Positions 26,444-35,135 of a stretch of 64,000 nucleotides of DNA are shown here, one piece after another. Position 1 is the first letter of the stretch. Each line of letters starts with the position of its first letter. Source of the stretch: Paraglaciecola sp030730205 (GTDB lineage Bacteria; Pseudomonadota; Gammaproteobacteria; Enterobacterales; Alteromonadaceae); assembly GCF_052119645.1 (NCBI RefSeq), contig NZ_JBGQOM010000008.1, forward strand, positions 124,001 through 188,000. Direction: 5' to 3'. The notes beneath the pieces are model-generated. The model saw nothing but the letters and a program-made list of their open reading frames with translations, ran no database searches and was not told where the DNA came from. Made by a program: the position numbers and the translations under genes.

Positions 26444-27058
26444 CTAATTAAGTTGGGTAATATAGGCGGCTAAATTGGCCGCATCTTGCTCGGAAGTCAC
26501 CATGACACTGGCGGCCTTCATCTGCTGACCATAAGTGTCAGCGCTTTGCGCGCCTCTGACATTGAGACGAAAATGATTGAGTTGAGTGACCAAATACCAA
26601 TCATTGAGTCCGGTTAAACTCGGCGCTCCAATGGCTTTGTTACCTTCCCCCTGTGCGCCATGACAGGCGGCGCAGCTTTGATAAAGCGCTTTGCCCGCTG
26701 AACTGTCTGCCGTCAGGGTTGCTTCAGGTTTATCTGATTCGGTTTTGGCCACCCAAGCGGCAATGGCTTTTAGCTCATCCACACTTAAGCCACTGACCAT
26801 GGGACGCATTTCCATACCACGATCATCGTCGCTATGGGCACCACGGATCCCTTGTTTAAAATTGAGTAGTTGGCGTTCGATATACCACTGCGGCAAACCG
26901 CTGAGGCGCGGGGCTCCAATATTGGCATTGCCTTTTAACTGACTACCATGACACACGGTACAATACTCAAGGCCCTCGGGGGTTGGCGTCTCTTCAGCGA
27001 CGGCTAACTGAGACATAGCTGCTAGGGTGAGTAACACTAAAAATGATTTAACTAACAT
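26444..27058 (-). CDS. Dihaem c-type cytochrome (c4-like)
   Basis: I start at the ATG at 27058 (204 aa) because GGAG lies nine bases upstream and the N-terminus MLVKSFLVLLTLAAM is then a normal signal peptide (cleaved near VAE/ETP); an ATG at 27073 is possible. Two haem-binding motifs are seen, CTVCHG (about 33-38) and CAACHG (about 129-134), each followed by a GAPxLxGL motif. Axial Met residues are likely in MRPMVSGL and QMKAAS. The architecture matches cytochrome c4. The gene overlaps the flavin enzyme gene by 11 bp, so this is probably its electron acceptor. Confidence 0.92.
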   Translation of the reverse strand: MLVKSFLVLLTLAAMSQLAVAEETPTPEGLEYCTVCHGSQLKGNANIGAPRLSGLPQWYIERQLLNFKQGIRGAHSDDDRGMEMRPMVSGLSVDELKAIAAWVAKTESDKPEATLTADSSAGKALYQSCAACHGAQGEGNKAIGAPSLTGLNDWYLVTQLNHFRLNVRGAQSADTYGQQMKAASVMVTSEQDAANLAAYITQLN

Positions 27059-28637
27059 GGCTGTTAACTCCATGGTCGATATTTACACTGAGAAGTTTAT
27101 TAAGCTGATTAAGGGCTTGTTCACTTGATGCGAGAGCACCCTCTTGCCAGCCACTGTGATGACTGATTTGATCACCAATCATAAAATGACGGCCTTCAGG
27201 TTTTTGCAATACGTGAAAGTACTTGTCCCAATCTTCTGGGCTCATGCGCATGCCACAGCCCATTTGGTGATTCATTCGTGCCCAAGGAATACTGATGCCG
27301 TTTTCGATGTATTTGCTGTAACCAGGGTGGATTTTTTCACCCGATTTAGCACCGGCAAGTAAACGTTCAGCGGGTGTCATGGCTTCAAATACAGCACTGA
27401 CTTTAGGATCCCACGTGTAGGCACCTAACAAGATGCCCTTTGGTGCATGAATATCGTGGGAGGGGTACCACAACTGGGCAACCGGATCAGAGGTATAAGA
27501 AATACCACCGTAGATTCCTTCTTTTTCCCAAAAGCGTTCTTTCATTTGATAAGCAATCTTAAACAGATGGCCCCGTTTGATGCTGTCTAGCCCAGCTTGA
27601 TAAACTGAAGAGAAGTTGTTTTCAATGCCAGCCATAAAGTAGGCAGGAATATTGTTAAAGCAGTAATCGGCTTGAATCGTATGAAATTGGCCGTTTTGTT
27701 CGTACGTAACCTCTACGCCATTTTCTTGATTGTAGATTTTTTTAACTTGCGCATGTAATACAGGCTTAGCTTTTAAATGACGCACAAAGCCCTTTACTAC
27801 GCCATCCATACCACCGGTTGGTTCCATTAATGGCTCACACCAGTCATACAGCTCAGCCCCTAATAAACCGCCATACCAAAAGCTGCTATCTAACATCGCT
27901 TTTAATTCAATGGGGGCATGGGGTTTTGGAAACTCCAACATACGATCAGTGGTCGAGCCTGCACGCTCAGTACCGACATATTTGCCCGCTTCGGTTAAAT
28001 CCCCATGAAGACGCGCAAACTTCATTAGCTTTGCGACATCATCTTCACTAAGCAACTGATCGTATTGATGAGCATCGGCCGACTTCCACAACAACTCAGC
28101 CATCAGGCCTCTCACATCGGCGTGATAGTCAATTTGTCTAACGGGCTTACCACCAAATGCCTTATCGTCGTGAAAATAGGCTAATTTACAACTATTGGCT
28201 TTGATCTGTAATGGCACACCCAAAGCTCTACAATAGTGCAATAAGCGGCGATGATGCCCCGGAATTCGTGCAGGACCGCAGTTAAAATACAGGTTTTCGG
28301 CTTTATCAAACTGACAAATTTGCGGCTGACCCATCTCATCAATTTTATCACCGTGACGCACCGTTAAATTTCGTCCACCGGCCCGATGCGACGCTTCAAG
28401 GATTGTGACCTGATAGCCAGCTCGTTCTAATTCAATTGCGGTAGCAAGCCCTGCTATACCCGCACCCAGTATCAACGCGCTAGGCTTATTAGTACTAGAG
28501 GCAGGCTTAACAGTAACCGGTCCGGCGTAGGGGTCGTCATGCATCAAACCCAGTGCTAGGTTGGCTTTGAGTAAGGCAGAAGAGCCACCTGCCGCACCAA
28601 CATAAGTGAGAAATTGTCTACGAGTTATATTTAGCAT
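27048..28637 (-). CDS. Tat-exported flavin amine oxidase-family dehydrogenase
   Basis: 529 aa. The N-terminus has a twin-arginine signal (ITRRQFLTYVG, Arg6-Arg7). After a short linker comes the FAD-binding LILGAGIAGLATAIELERAGY (GxGxxG at about 58-63), then EASHRAGGR. GPARIPGHHRRLLHYC and the later FMIGDQISHHSGWQEGALASS (FAD-binding C-terminal motif) fit the monoamine/L-amino acid oxidase superfamily. It would oxidise an amine or amino acid to an imine in the periplasm. Overlap with a cytochrome c gene suggests a dehydrogenase passing electrons to cytochrome instead of O2. The substrate is unknown. Confidence 0.88.
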   Translation of the reverse strand: MLNITRRQFLTYVGAAGGSSALLKANLALGLMHDDPYAGPVTVKPASSTNKPSALILGAGIAGLATAIELERAGYQVTILEASHRAGGRNLTVRHGDKIDEMGQPQICQFDKAENLYFNCGPARIPGHHRRLLHYCRALGVPLQIKANSCKLAYFHDDKAFGGKPVRQIDYHADVRGLMAELLWKSADAHQYDQLLSEDDVAKLMKFARLHGDLTEAGKYVGTERAGSTTDRMLEFPKPHAPIELKAMLDSSFWYGGLLGAELYDWCEPLMEPTGGMDGVVKGFVRHLKAKPVLHAQVKKIYNQENGVEVTYEQNGQFHTIQADYCFNNIPAYFMAGIENNFSSVYQAGLDSIKRGHLFKIAYQMKERFWEKEGIYGGISYTSDPVAQLWYPSHDIHAPKGILLGAYTWDPKVSAVFEAMTPAERLLAGAKSGEKIHPGYSKYIENGISIPWARMNHQMGCGMRMSPEDWDKYFHVLQKPEGRHFMIGDQISHHSGWQEGALASSEQALNQLNKLLSVNIDHGVNSHVS

Positions 28638-28824
28638 AGGTCTTAAAACTACATCCTAATATTTGGTGGTTATAAAAAACACGCTGCAAAACAGAGCTTT
28701 ATGCTAACCAGACTCGCCCTAGGACAGAACGCAGTTTAATGTGGTAGGGCTCTATATTTTTTTTATACCCTTTAAAATCTCGTAAAATAGTCGTCAATAA
28801 TCTGTTGAATTAAGGGGAGTTAAA

Positions 28825-28905
28825 ATGGATCTAACAGGCGCACCATCGTCCTGCAGCCACAGCATTTATTTTTTTGGCACTATTTTTGTATTGTTTGTTA
28901 GCTAA
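28825..28905 (+). CDS. Possible 26-aa membrane microprotein
   Basis: A strong ribosome-binding site (AAGGGGAG) sits six bases before this ATG. The product has a short polar head and a hydrophobic tail (SIYFFGTIFVLFVS). It lies in the 360-bp region between the divergent amine oxidase operon and the LysR gene. It could be a real small protein, a leader peptide for the LysR gene, or a decayed start of a lost gene. A GCCCTA/TAGGGC pair followed by a T-run lies at about 28710-28760, but its long loop makes a terminator doubtful. Confidence 0.3.
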   Translation: MDLTGAPSSCSHSIYFFGTIFVLFVS

Positions 28906-28996
28906 CGCACCAACAGTTTAGGATTAACGATTACTTACAGGGCAGTTAATCGTGCTATCAAACATTGACGAGCGATTCACTTTAACTAGGTAAGTA

Positions 28997-29995
28997 ATGA
29001 ATACTAAACAGTTGCAGTATTTTTTAGCGACAGCCGAACAAGGCAGTATTACCGCAGCAGCCAGAGAGTTGGATGTTGCGCAACCGGCGATAAGTTTACA
29101 GTTGGCAAATTTAGAGCATGAGTTAAAAATTAAGTTGTTTGAAAGGGATTTTCGCGGCGTAGAGCTTACTGAAGCAGGTCGCTGCTTTGAAGAGCATGCA
29201 CGCATTATTTTAACTCAAATCAATGCAGCCAAAGCTGATCTGATGGGCAGTAAAAAGGATTGCAAAGGTAAGGTGGTGGTGGGGCTAAGCCAATCCTGTT
29301 GCAACGTATTGTCGATTGAATTGCTAACCGAATTAGAGCATCGTTTTGCCAATGTTGAATTGAGCTTTAGGATAGGGCCCTCTATGGCAGTAGAGCAATG
29401 GTTTAATGATGAAGAAGTTGATATCGCCCTGAGTTTTAATCCTGCCGGAATAAACGCAACACAGCGTTCAATACCGCTAATAAGAGAAAATCTCTACCTG
29501 TATATCTCACATCATCCTAAAAATCCTGCTTACAGTGAACTAGCCCTGTACGGCTCTATTCATTTTAGAGATTTACAACATTACGATATTTTTATGCCCG
29601 TTGAGCAAGATGCCATGTATCGCCTACTCACAGAACAAGCGCAAAAAAGTGGTATCAAACTGAAACCTAAAAACGCCTTTGGCCAACTTATGACCACTTT
29701 GCACTACGTTACTCAAGGTTTTGGTTTAGCGGTCCTGCCCTCTTCTGGTGCTTTTCACCTGGAAACGAGCAATCAAATCCGCGCCATCAATATTGTACAA
29801 CCCGCCTTGCAGCGAGATGTTTATTTACAAATGATTGAAAAAAAATCCCAGGATGTTGCGGTCATTTCGGTATTTGAACTAATTCGAGAAGTGACTGCAA
29901 GCATGCATAATCAACAGTTTTGGCGCGGTAGTTTACTTGATAAAAAATACGCTCGGCCATCGAGAATGCAGCTTGAAACCTTAGCCGCAGGTTGA
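28997..29995 (+). CDS. LysR-family transcriptional regulator
   Basis: 332 aa. Residues 1-60 are the LysR winged helix-turn-helix, with MNTKQLQYFLATAEQGSITAAARELDVAQPAIS-type content (shown in part) and then LFERDFRGVELTEAG. The effector domain (about 90-300) resembles NAC/Cbl-type members, with VGLSQSC and ALSFNPAG. A GG-TAAGT spacer precedes the ATG. It is divergent from the amine oxidase-cytochrome-RidA-receptor operon, the usual placement for a LysR regulator of the neighbouring operon. The effector may be the substrate or a product of the pathway. Confidence 0.93.
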   Translation: MNTKQLQYFLATAEQGSITAAARELDVAQPAISLQLANLEHELKIKLFERDFRGVELTEAGRCFEEHARIILTQINAAKADLMGSKKDCKGKVVVGLSQSCCNVLSIELLTELEHRFANVELSFRIGPSMAVEQWFNDEEVDIALSFNPAGINATQRSIPLIRENLYLYISHHPKNPAYSELALYGSIHFRDLQHYDIFMPVEQDAMYRLLTEQAQKSGIKLKPKNAFGQLMTTLHYVTQGFGLAVLPSSGAFHLETSNQIRAINIVQPALQRDVYLQMIEKKSQDVAVISVFELIREVTASMHNQQFWRGSLLDKKYARPSRMQLETLAAG

Positions 29996-29996
29996 A

Positions 29997-30323
29997 TTAA
30001 CGCAGTAAATCTAAAGCCTGTGCGCCTGACATTCCTAATTCTACACCTAAGGCTTTAGCCGCAGACGATAGAGCCACAACCGGTTTGTTTAACATTTCAG
30101 TATGGTCGTTTACCCCTGACACGATAGCGCAAGCTTCACCAGTTTTGTCACAGGTAGCGGCATTAATGTAACCACAGGCTAAAAGACCTTTCTCTCCTTG
30201 GATCGTTAACAAGGGCAGTTTTAAATCTATTCTTTCTCGCTTTAATTCTCCCCAACTAAAACTATCTGCGAGTACGCTTGAAGCAAATAATAAACCTGCA
30301 CTTGCCCACATAAATATTTTCAT
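29997..30323 (-). CDS. DUF1805 (YunC-like) protein with signal peptide
   Basis: 108 aa. The first 19 residues are a signal peptide ending SVLA/DSF. The mature part has KLPLLTIQGEKGLLACGYIN, NKPVVALSSAAKALGVELGM and SGAQALDLL, the pattern of DUF1805/YunC, small proteins of unknown function that are normally cytosolic. The stop faces the LysR stop with one base between them. It may belong with the adjacent amine oxidase locus, but the orientation gives no operon link. The export signal is the unusual feature. Confidence 0.72.
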   Translation of the reverse strand: MKIFMWASAGLLFASSVLADSFSWGELKRERIDLKLPLLTIQGEKGLLACGYINAATCDKTGEACAIVSGVNDHTEMLNKPVVALSSAAKALGVELGMSGAQALDLLR

Positions 30324-30487
30324 CTGCCTTTGTCCTCAATATTGTTACGTATTGTTATTGTTGTCTTGTCATTTACTGACGAAGCGTTGAAGCAACAAGA
30401 GTGCCAAGCATTGTAGGCTAGCGATTATTTCAATAGCCTAAATGAGAAGCCGCAGCATAGAGAAAATGCTTTTGCAACGTAGACATT

Positions 30488-31522
30488 TTATCGAGTCATT
30501 AACGCATTAAACTGCTCAAGACTGCGCTGTGCATTTTGAAAGGCATCAGTTTGTTTTAATTGTTTAAAACTCATGCTAAGGCTTTTTTTCAAGGAGGCTG
30601 GACGCTCACTGACCACTAAATTACTGGGTAAGCCATCAATCGCAGCCATGGCACTAGCGGGATCATTGCATACCAGCGCCATGTCACACCCCGCTGCTAA
30701 TGCAGACTCAACACGAGTGATTATATCACCCACTTGTTTAGCCCCCTGCATGGATAAATCATCGGAAAATACCACGCCGTTAAACGCCAACTCTTGACGT
30801 AAAATTTGGCCAATCCAAGTCTTCGAAAAACCTGCCGGTAACGCATCTACCTCTGGGTAAATAACATGAGCAGGCATGACTGCAGACAACAAACCTTGTT
30901 GATGAATATCTTTGAATATTTGCATATCAATGCGCATTATTTCTTCACGGCTGCGCCTGTCAACAGGCATCGCAATGTGAGAGTCCTCCAACACATTCCC
31001 GTGACCAGGAAAATGTTTACCTGTGGCTTTCATTCCTGCTCGGTGCATCCCCCGAATAAATTCACTGGCCAACCTGACAATATGTTGAGGCTGCTGATGA
31101 AAACTTCGGTCGCCAATGACTTGTGAGTTACCATTGATGTCTAGCACGGGTGCAAAACTAATATCGATGTCAAACGCCAATAATTCAGCGGCCATTAACC
31201 AGCCAAATTGTTCAGCCCAGCGATTACTTTGTTCGATACTAACGGGCTCGCGGTCGCTATTTAAGGGGAAGAGTTTACCCATAGCGGGAATTAAGCTAAA
31301 ACCTTGCCTAAAGCGCTGTACCCTGCCCCCTTCGTGATCGACAGCAATAATGATGTCGTTGCGGCACGATTGTCTAATGTGTTTAATGAGATCACTGAGC
31401 TGAGCCTGATCATAAAAATTACGACTAAATAAAATCAAACCGCCAATCAGAGGATGATCCAACATCTCAATTTCTTCATGCGTCAGTTCATAACCCGACA
31501 CATCAATCATTAATGGACCCAT
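30488..31522 (-). CDS. nagZ: Beta-N-acetylhexosaminidase NagZ
   Basis: 344 aa, a normal NagZ length. The glycoside hydrolase family 3 signature is clear: the VDHEGGRVQRFR segment, the catalytic-loop motif KHFPGHGNVLEDSH (about residue 168 on) with its His-Asp pair, and VFSDDLSMQGA with the nucleophile Asp. NagZ is cytosolic and removes N-acetylglucosamine from anhydromuropeptides during cell-wall recycling, which also produces AmpC-inducing signals in some species. It diverges from nadK, separated by 177 bp. Confidence 0.95.
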   Translation of the reverse strand: MGPLMIDVSGYELTHEEIEMLDHPLIGGLILFSRNFYDQAQLSDLIKHIRQSCRNDIIIAVDHEGGRVQRFRQGFSLIPAMGKLFPLNSDREPVSIEQSNRWAEQFGWLMAAELLAFDIDISFAPVLDINGNSQVIGDRSFHQQPQHIVRLASEFIRGMHRAGMKATGKHFPGHGNVLEDSHIAMPVDRRSREEIMRIDMQIFKDIHQQGLLSAVMPAHVIYPEVDALPAGFSKTWIGQILRQELAFNGVVFSDDLSMQGAKQVGDIITRVESALAAGCDMALVCNDPASAMAAIDGLPSNLVVSERPASLKKSLSMSFKQLKQTDAFQNAQRSLEQFNALMTR

Positions 31523-31699
31523 GTTTACTTCTTATATTAAATTTCGTTTGAGACACTATAAAAACATCACTATCAGCGAGTCAATCGAATCCTACGCCAA
31601 TGCAACTAAACCGTTTTTTTAAGTTTAGTTAACATAAAGTTATGACATTCCTTAACAGCCATGATTATACTACCGAATGGTTATTTTTGATGTTTATAT

Positions 31700-32575
31700 A
31701 TGGAATTCTCAACAGTAGGCTTAATTGGCAAACAAGCGCACCAAGGCGCTAATCTTAGCTTTAAGGCCATCATTGTTTATTTAAAAAAGCGCGGATGCCG
31801 CATTCTCGTTGAAGAAAACACAGCTAATAAACTTGATTCAAATGGCTTTGAATCAGCCAGCATTAAAGAAATTGGCAAACAAGCTGATCTTGCTATTGTA
31901 GTCGGTGGTGACGGCAATATGCTGGGTGCTGCAAGGGTACTTGCCGAATTCAACGTTGCAGTTGTGGGTATTAACCGGGGTAACTTAGGTTTTTTAACCG
32001 ACATTAACCCCGAAGACTTTGAACAACAACTTGACAGTATTTTCAATGGTGAATGCATCACCGAGCAGCGGTTTTTACTTGAAGTCGAGGTGTTTAGACA
32101 CGGCAAAATGCAAAGTAAAGATTCGGCCGTCAACGAAGTGGTACTTCACCACGGCAAAGTAGCGCACATGCTTGAGTTTGAAGTGTATTTAGATGATATC
32201 TTTGTTTATAGTCAACGTTCAGATGGTTTGATCGTTGCCACACCAACAGGCTCAACTGCTTATTCGTTATCTGGCGGTGGCCCCATACTCACGCCCAACC
32301 TCGACGCCTTAACCCTAGTCCCAATGTTTCCGCACACCCTAAGCAGCCGTCCCATTGTGATTGACGCCAACAGTACGGTAAAAATGAAGATATCACCTGA
32401 AAATCGCGATAATCTGCAGGTTAGTTGCGACAGCCATATTGTGTTGACAGTGCTACCCGGCGACGAAGTTATTATTCGAAAAAATCCAAACCGCTTATCT
32501 CTTATCCACCCCAAAGACTATAACTATTTTAACGTCTTACGCACTAAGCTCAATTGGGGCACCAAACTGTATTAA
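31700..32575 (+). CDS. nadK: NAD kinase
   Basis: 291 aa. The hallmark GGDGN (about residues 69-73) binds ATP and is followed by MLGAARVL and the NRGNLGFLTD motif. AVNEVVLHHGKVAHMLE and the glycine-rich TPTGSTAYSLSGGGP complete the family pattern. The enzyme phosphorylates NAD to NADP in the cytoplasm. The ATG at 31700 gives an N-terminus like E. coli NadK. recN follows in the same direction but has its own regulated promoter. Confidence 0.96.
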   Translation: MEFSTVGLIGKQAHQGANLSFKAIIVYLKKRGCRILVEENTANKLDSNGFESASIKEIGKQADLAIVVGGDGNMLGAARVLAEFNVAVVGINRGNLGFLTDINPEDFEQQLDSIFNGECITEQRFLLEVEVFRHGKMQSKDSAVNEVVLHHGKVAHMLEFEVYLDDIFVYSQRSDGLIVATPTGSTAYSLSGGGPILTPNLDALTLVPMFPHTLSSRPIVIDANSTVKMKISPENRDNLQVSCDSHIVLTVLPGDEVIIRKNPNRLSLIHPKDYNYFNVLRTKLNWGTKLY

Positions 32576-32635
32576 ATGACGGGCCAACAAAAAAGCAAGG
32601 ATATTTTTTGTTAGTACTGGACAGTATGCATACTC

Positions 32636-32670
32636 ATGGTTATATTTACAGTTACTGTATATATAACCAC
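32636..32670. promoter_or_regulatory. Overlapping LexA-like boxes upstream of recN
   Basis: Two sites share one imperfect palindrome (32638-32668, arms GGTTATAT and ATATAACC around ACAGTTACTGT). Box 1 is ATGGTTATATTTACAG (32636-32651); box 2 is CTGTATATATAACCAC (32655-32670). Each has one perfect half of the gammaproteobacterial LexA site CTGT-N8-ACAG and one weak half. They end 11 bp before the recN start. E. coli recN also has several LexA sites. The call is inference from pattern and gene identity. Confidence 0.6.
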
Positions 32671-32681
32671 TACTAAGAATT

Positions 32682-34355
32682 ATGCTCACTCACTTATCGA
32701 TCCGAAATTTTGCAGTCGTAAAAACCTTAGACGTTGATTTTTCAAACGGTATGACCGCCATCACTGGTGAAACTGGTGCAGGTAAGTCTATTTCTGTTGA
32801 TGCACTCGGCCTATGCCTCGGTGAAAGGGCTGATAGCGGCATGGTGCGAACGGGTGCAGATAAAGCTGAAGTCAGTGCCTTTTTTGATATTACTAAATTG
32901 CAAGCGGCACAGGCCTGGCTGCAAAAAAATGAATTGGCTGACGAAGATGAATGTTTAATCAGGCGAGTGATATCTGCTGAAGGTCGTTCAAAAGCCTTTG
33001 TAAACGGTATACCCGTTTCCTTGCAGCAATTAAAAGAGTTAGGCAGTAATCTGCTGAGCATTCATGGTCAACATGCCCATCAGCTTATTCTGAAAAGTGA
33101 GCAACAACGCAATTTGCTTGATGGAGTAGCGGATCACCAAAACTTACTCCAAGTGGTAGCTCAAACATATCAAAAATTGCGAGAGCAGCAAAAACGCTAT
33201 CAGCAACTTGAAGAAGGCCAGCAACAGCGAGCTGACCGCTGTCAATTATTGGCTTATCAAATTCAAGAGCTTGATGAGTTTGCCCTAGCCGATGGTGAAT
33301 TTAACGAACTTGAGATTGATCATAAAAAATTAAGCCACAGTCAAACCCTGCTTGAGCAAACGCAAATTAGTTTTCATCAGTTATATGAGGCAGACGAATT
33401 CAACGCCTTGTCCGCGGTGCAAAACAGTTTAGAACGCTTGGCAGAGTTGCAAGAGCATGATCAAAGTTTAGGGCCCATTGTAAATATGCTAAACGAAGCG
33501 GCAATTCAAATTGAAGAAGCGGCTCAAGAACTGCGTGCTTATACCGACCAACTTGAAATTGATCCGATGCGAATGCAAACCGTCGAGGCGCGTTTTTCAC
33601 AGGCGCTTGATTTAGCAAGGAAACACCATGTCCCTGCAGAAGAGCTTTATGACTTTCATCAACAACTAAGCAATGAATACCAAGGGCTAATGAAAGAGGA
33701 TGATTTATTAGAAGAATTAGAGCTGCAATTAAGACAGGGCGAACAAGCCTATTATTTAGCCGCTAAAAAACTCAGTGATTCTCGACAAAAAGCTGCGCTT
33801 AATTTTGCCAAGCAAGTACAACAACATATTCAAAAAATGAACATGAAAGACGCTGAATTTGCTATTGATGTTCAGCATATTACTGACAATGTTCCCCATA
33901 AACTTGGTTTAGACGCAGTACGCTTTAAAGTGTCGACTAACAAAGGTCAAGCGATGGATGATCTTGAAAAAGTTGTGTCAGGCGGCGAGTTATCCCGTAT
34001 TGGATTGGCGATCCAAGTTATTGGCTCCGGTAATAGTCAAGTAGCCACCATGATTTTTGACGAAGTTGACAGTGGAATAAGTGGTGCAACCGCTTCTATC
34101 GTGGGGCAGTTATTGCGTAAATTAGGCGAACAGACTCAAGTTATTTGTGTGACTCACTTACCTCAAGTGGCTGCCAGAGCACACAATCAAATGTTTGTCG
34201 CGAAATTCAGTGATGAACAAACAACAGAAACTCACATGATTTGTTTAGAAGAAAATGAACGAATTGACGAATTAGCACGTCTATTAGCTGGGGATACTTT
34301 GACTGAGTCAGCAATTGCTAATGCAAAAGAATTACTGCAAATCAGTAATTCATAG
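32682..34355 (+). CDS. recN: DNA repair protein RecN
   Basis: 557 aa. The SMC-like ATPase has Walker A GETGAGKS (about residues 29-36) near the N-terminus and the C-terminal pair VSGGELSRIGLAIQ (signature) and MIFDEVDSGISG (Walker B). The middle 300 residues form a coiled coil with many Gln, Glu and Leu. RecN acts early in double-strand break repair, holding DNA ends. The ATG is preceded by LexA-like boxes, so it should be SOS-induced. bamE follows in the same direction after 106 bp. Confidence 0.97.
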   Translation: MLTHLSIRNFAVVKTLDVDFSNGMTAITGETGAGKSISVDALGLCLGERADSGMVRTGADKAEVSAFFDITKLQAAQAWLQKNELADEDECLIRRVISAEGRSKAFVNGIPVSLQQLKELGSNLLSIHGQHAHQLILKSEQQRNLLDGVADHQNLLQVVAQTYQKLREQQKRYQQLEEGQQQRADRCQLLAYQIQELDEFALADGEFNELEIDHKKLSHSQTLLEQTQISFHQLYEADEFNALSAVQNSLERLAELQEHDQSLGPIVNMLNEAAIQIEEAAQELRAYTDQLEIDPMRMQTVEARFSQALDLARKHHVPAEELYDFHQQLSNEYQGLMKEDDLLEELELQLRQGEQAYYLAAKKLSDSRQKAALNFAKQVQQHIQKMNMKDAEFAIDVQHITDNVPHKLGLDAVRFKVSTNKGQAMDDLEKVVSGGELSRIGLAIQVIGSGNSQVATMIFDEVDSGISGATASIVGQLLRKLGEQTQVICVTHLPQVAARAHNQMFVAKFSDEQTTETHMICLEENERIDELARLLAGDTLTESAIANAKELLQISNS

Positions 34356-34461
34356 TAATTAAGCATTGATTGCTTGAACTCGGCTGGGTTAGGATGCGAC
34401 GCTTATTTTAAATAGGTGTCGCCGATAGGTCATTTTTTAAACGCCGAGATACTAAATAATA

Positions 34462-34818
34462 ATGAAGTTCAGAAATTTATTGGTCGTGTTAAGCGCCACG
34501 TTTATGTTGTCAGCTTGTGCTGATTGGATTTTCCGTATTGATGTACCACAAGGTAATTTTTTAGACGACAAAGACGTTAAAAAATTACGCATTGATATGA
34601 CTAAAGAACAGGTTATCTATGTATTAGGTAAACCTGTAGTTGAAGACTCGTTCAACCACGACACTTGGTACTATTTGTATCAAATGAAAAGAGGGATGAA
34701 AAAGCGTGGAGAGGACTTCCGTAAAGAACTTACCATTACCTTTGTTGATGATAAAGTCAATTCAGTAGTTGGGGACTTCGAGTTATCCGAAGATTTTAAT
34801 ACTCCACTAGATCAATAA
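34462..34818 (+). CDS. bamE: Outer-membrane assembly lipoprotein BamE
   Basis: 118 aa. The signal ends in lipobox LSAC (Cys19). The mature protein has FRIDVPQGNFLDDKDVKKL, ITKEQVIYVLGKPV-like (here MTKEQVIYVLGKPVVEDSF) and WYYLYQMKRG, typical of BamE. It is a lipid-anchored partner of BamA in outer-membrane protein insertion. The recN-bamE order is common in gammaproteobacteria. A hairpin with a following T-rich stretch terminates it. Confidence 0.95.
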   Translation: MKFRNLLVVLSATFMLSACADWIFRIDVPQGNFLDDKDVKKLRIDMTKEQVIYVLGKPVVEDSFNHDTWYYLYQMKRGMKKRGEDFRKELTITFVDDKVNSVVGDFELSEDFNTPLDQ

Positions 34819-34830
34819 GGTGTCGGCCTA

Positions 34831-34862
34831 GCCAGTTTGAGGCCCTTGGTTATCAAGCTGGC
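34831..34862 (+). terminator. Probable intrinsic terminator after bamE
   Basis: GCCAGTTTGA pairs with TCAAGCTGGC (one G-T wobble) around a 12-base loop, followed by ATTTTAG. It begins 12 bp past the bamE stop. The T-run is short, so efficiency is uncertain. Confidence 0.55.
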
Positions 34863-35135
34863 ATTTTAGTTCATCACTGCCCTACCCCCTATTAAAAAGT
34901 ACCTTAAATGTGTAGACGGAGTTCGGCGGCTTAACCATCTTAAACAGCAAGTACGTGGCTGGTGCAACATCGCAGCACTGGTTAACGAATTGCTTGTATG
35001 ACAAGGCAATTATCGAATCAATTCATGGGCTTATTGTCATACAACTGCAAGCTTTTAATGGTTACAATGCTCTTTCTATAGCACACTACAAACACGCCTT
35101 AAATCATTAAACTAGAAGAAGATATTGAGCTACGA
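34863..35135. other. Intergenic region, no gene seen
   Basis: About 270 bp between the bamE terminator and the next gene. Short reading frames exist but none has a ribosome-binding site and recognisable content. It should contain the promoter for the lipoprotein gene at 35136; I see no clear repeat or regulatory palindrome. Confidence 0.4.

Noticed and set aside
28700..28765. GCCCTA/TAGGGC pair followed by a T-run as a terminator
   Set aside because: Only six base pairs and a loop of over 20 bases; no upstream transcript needs it.
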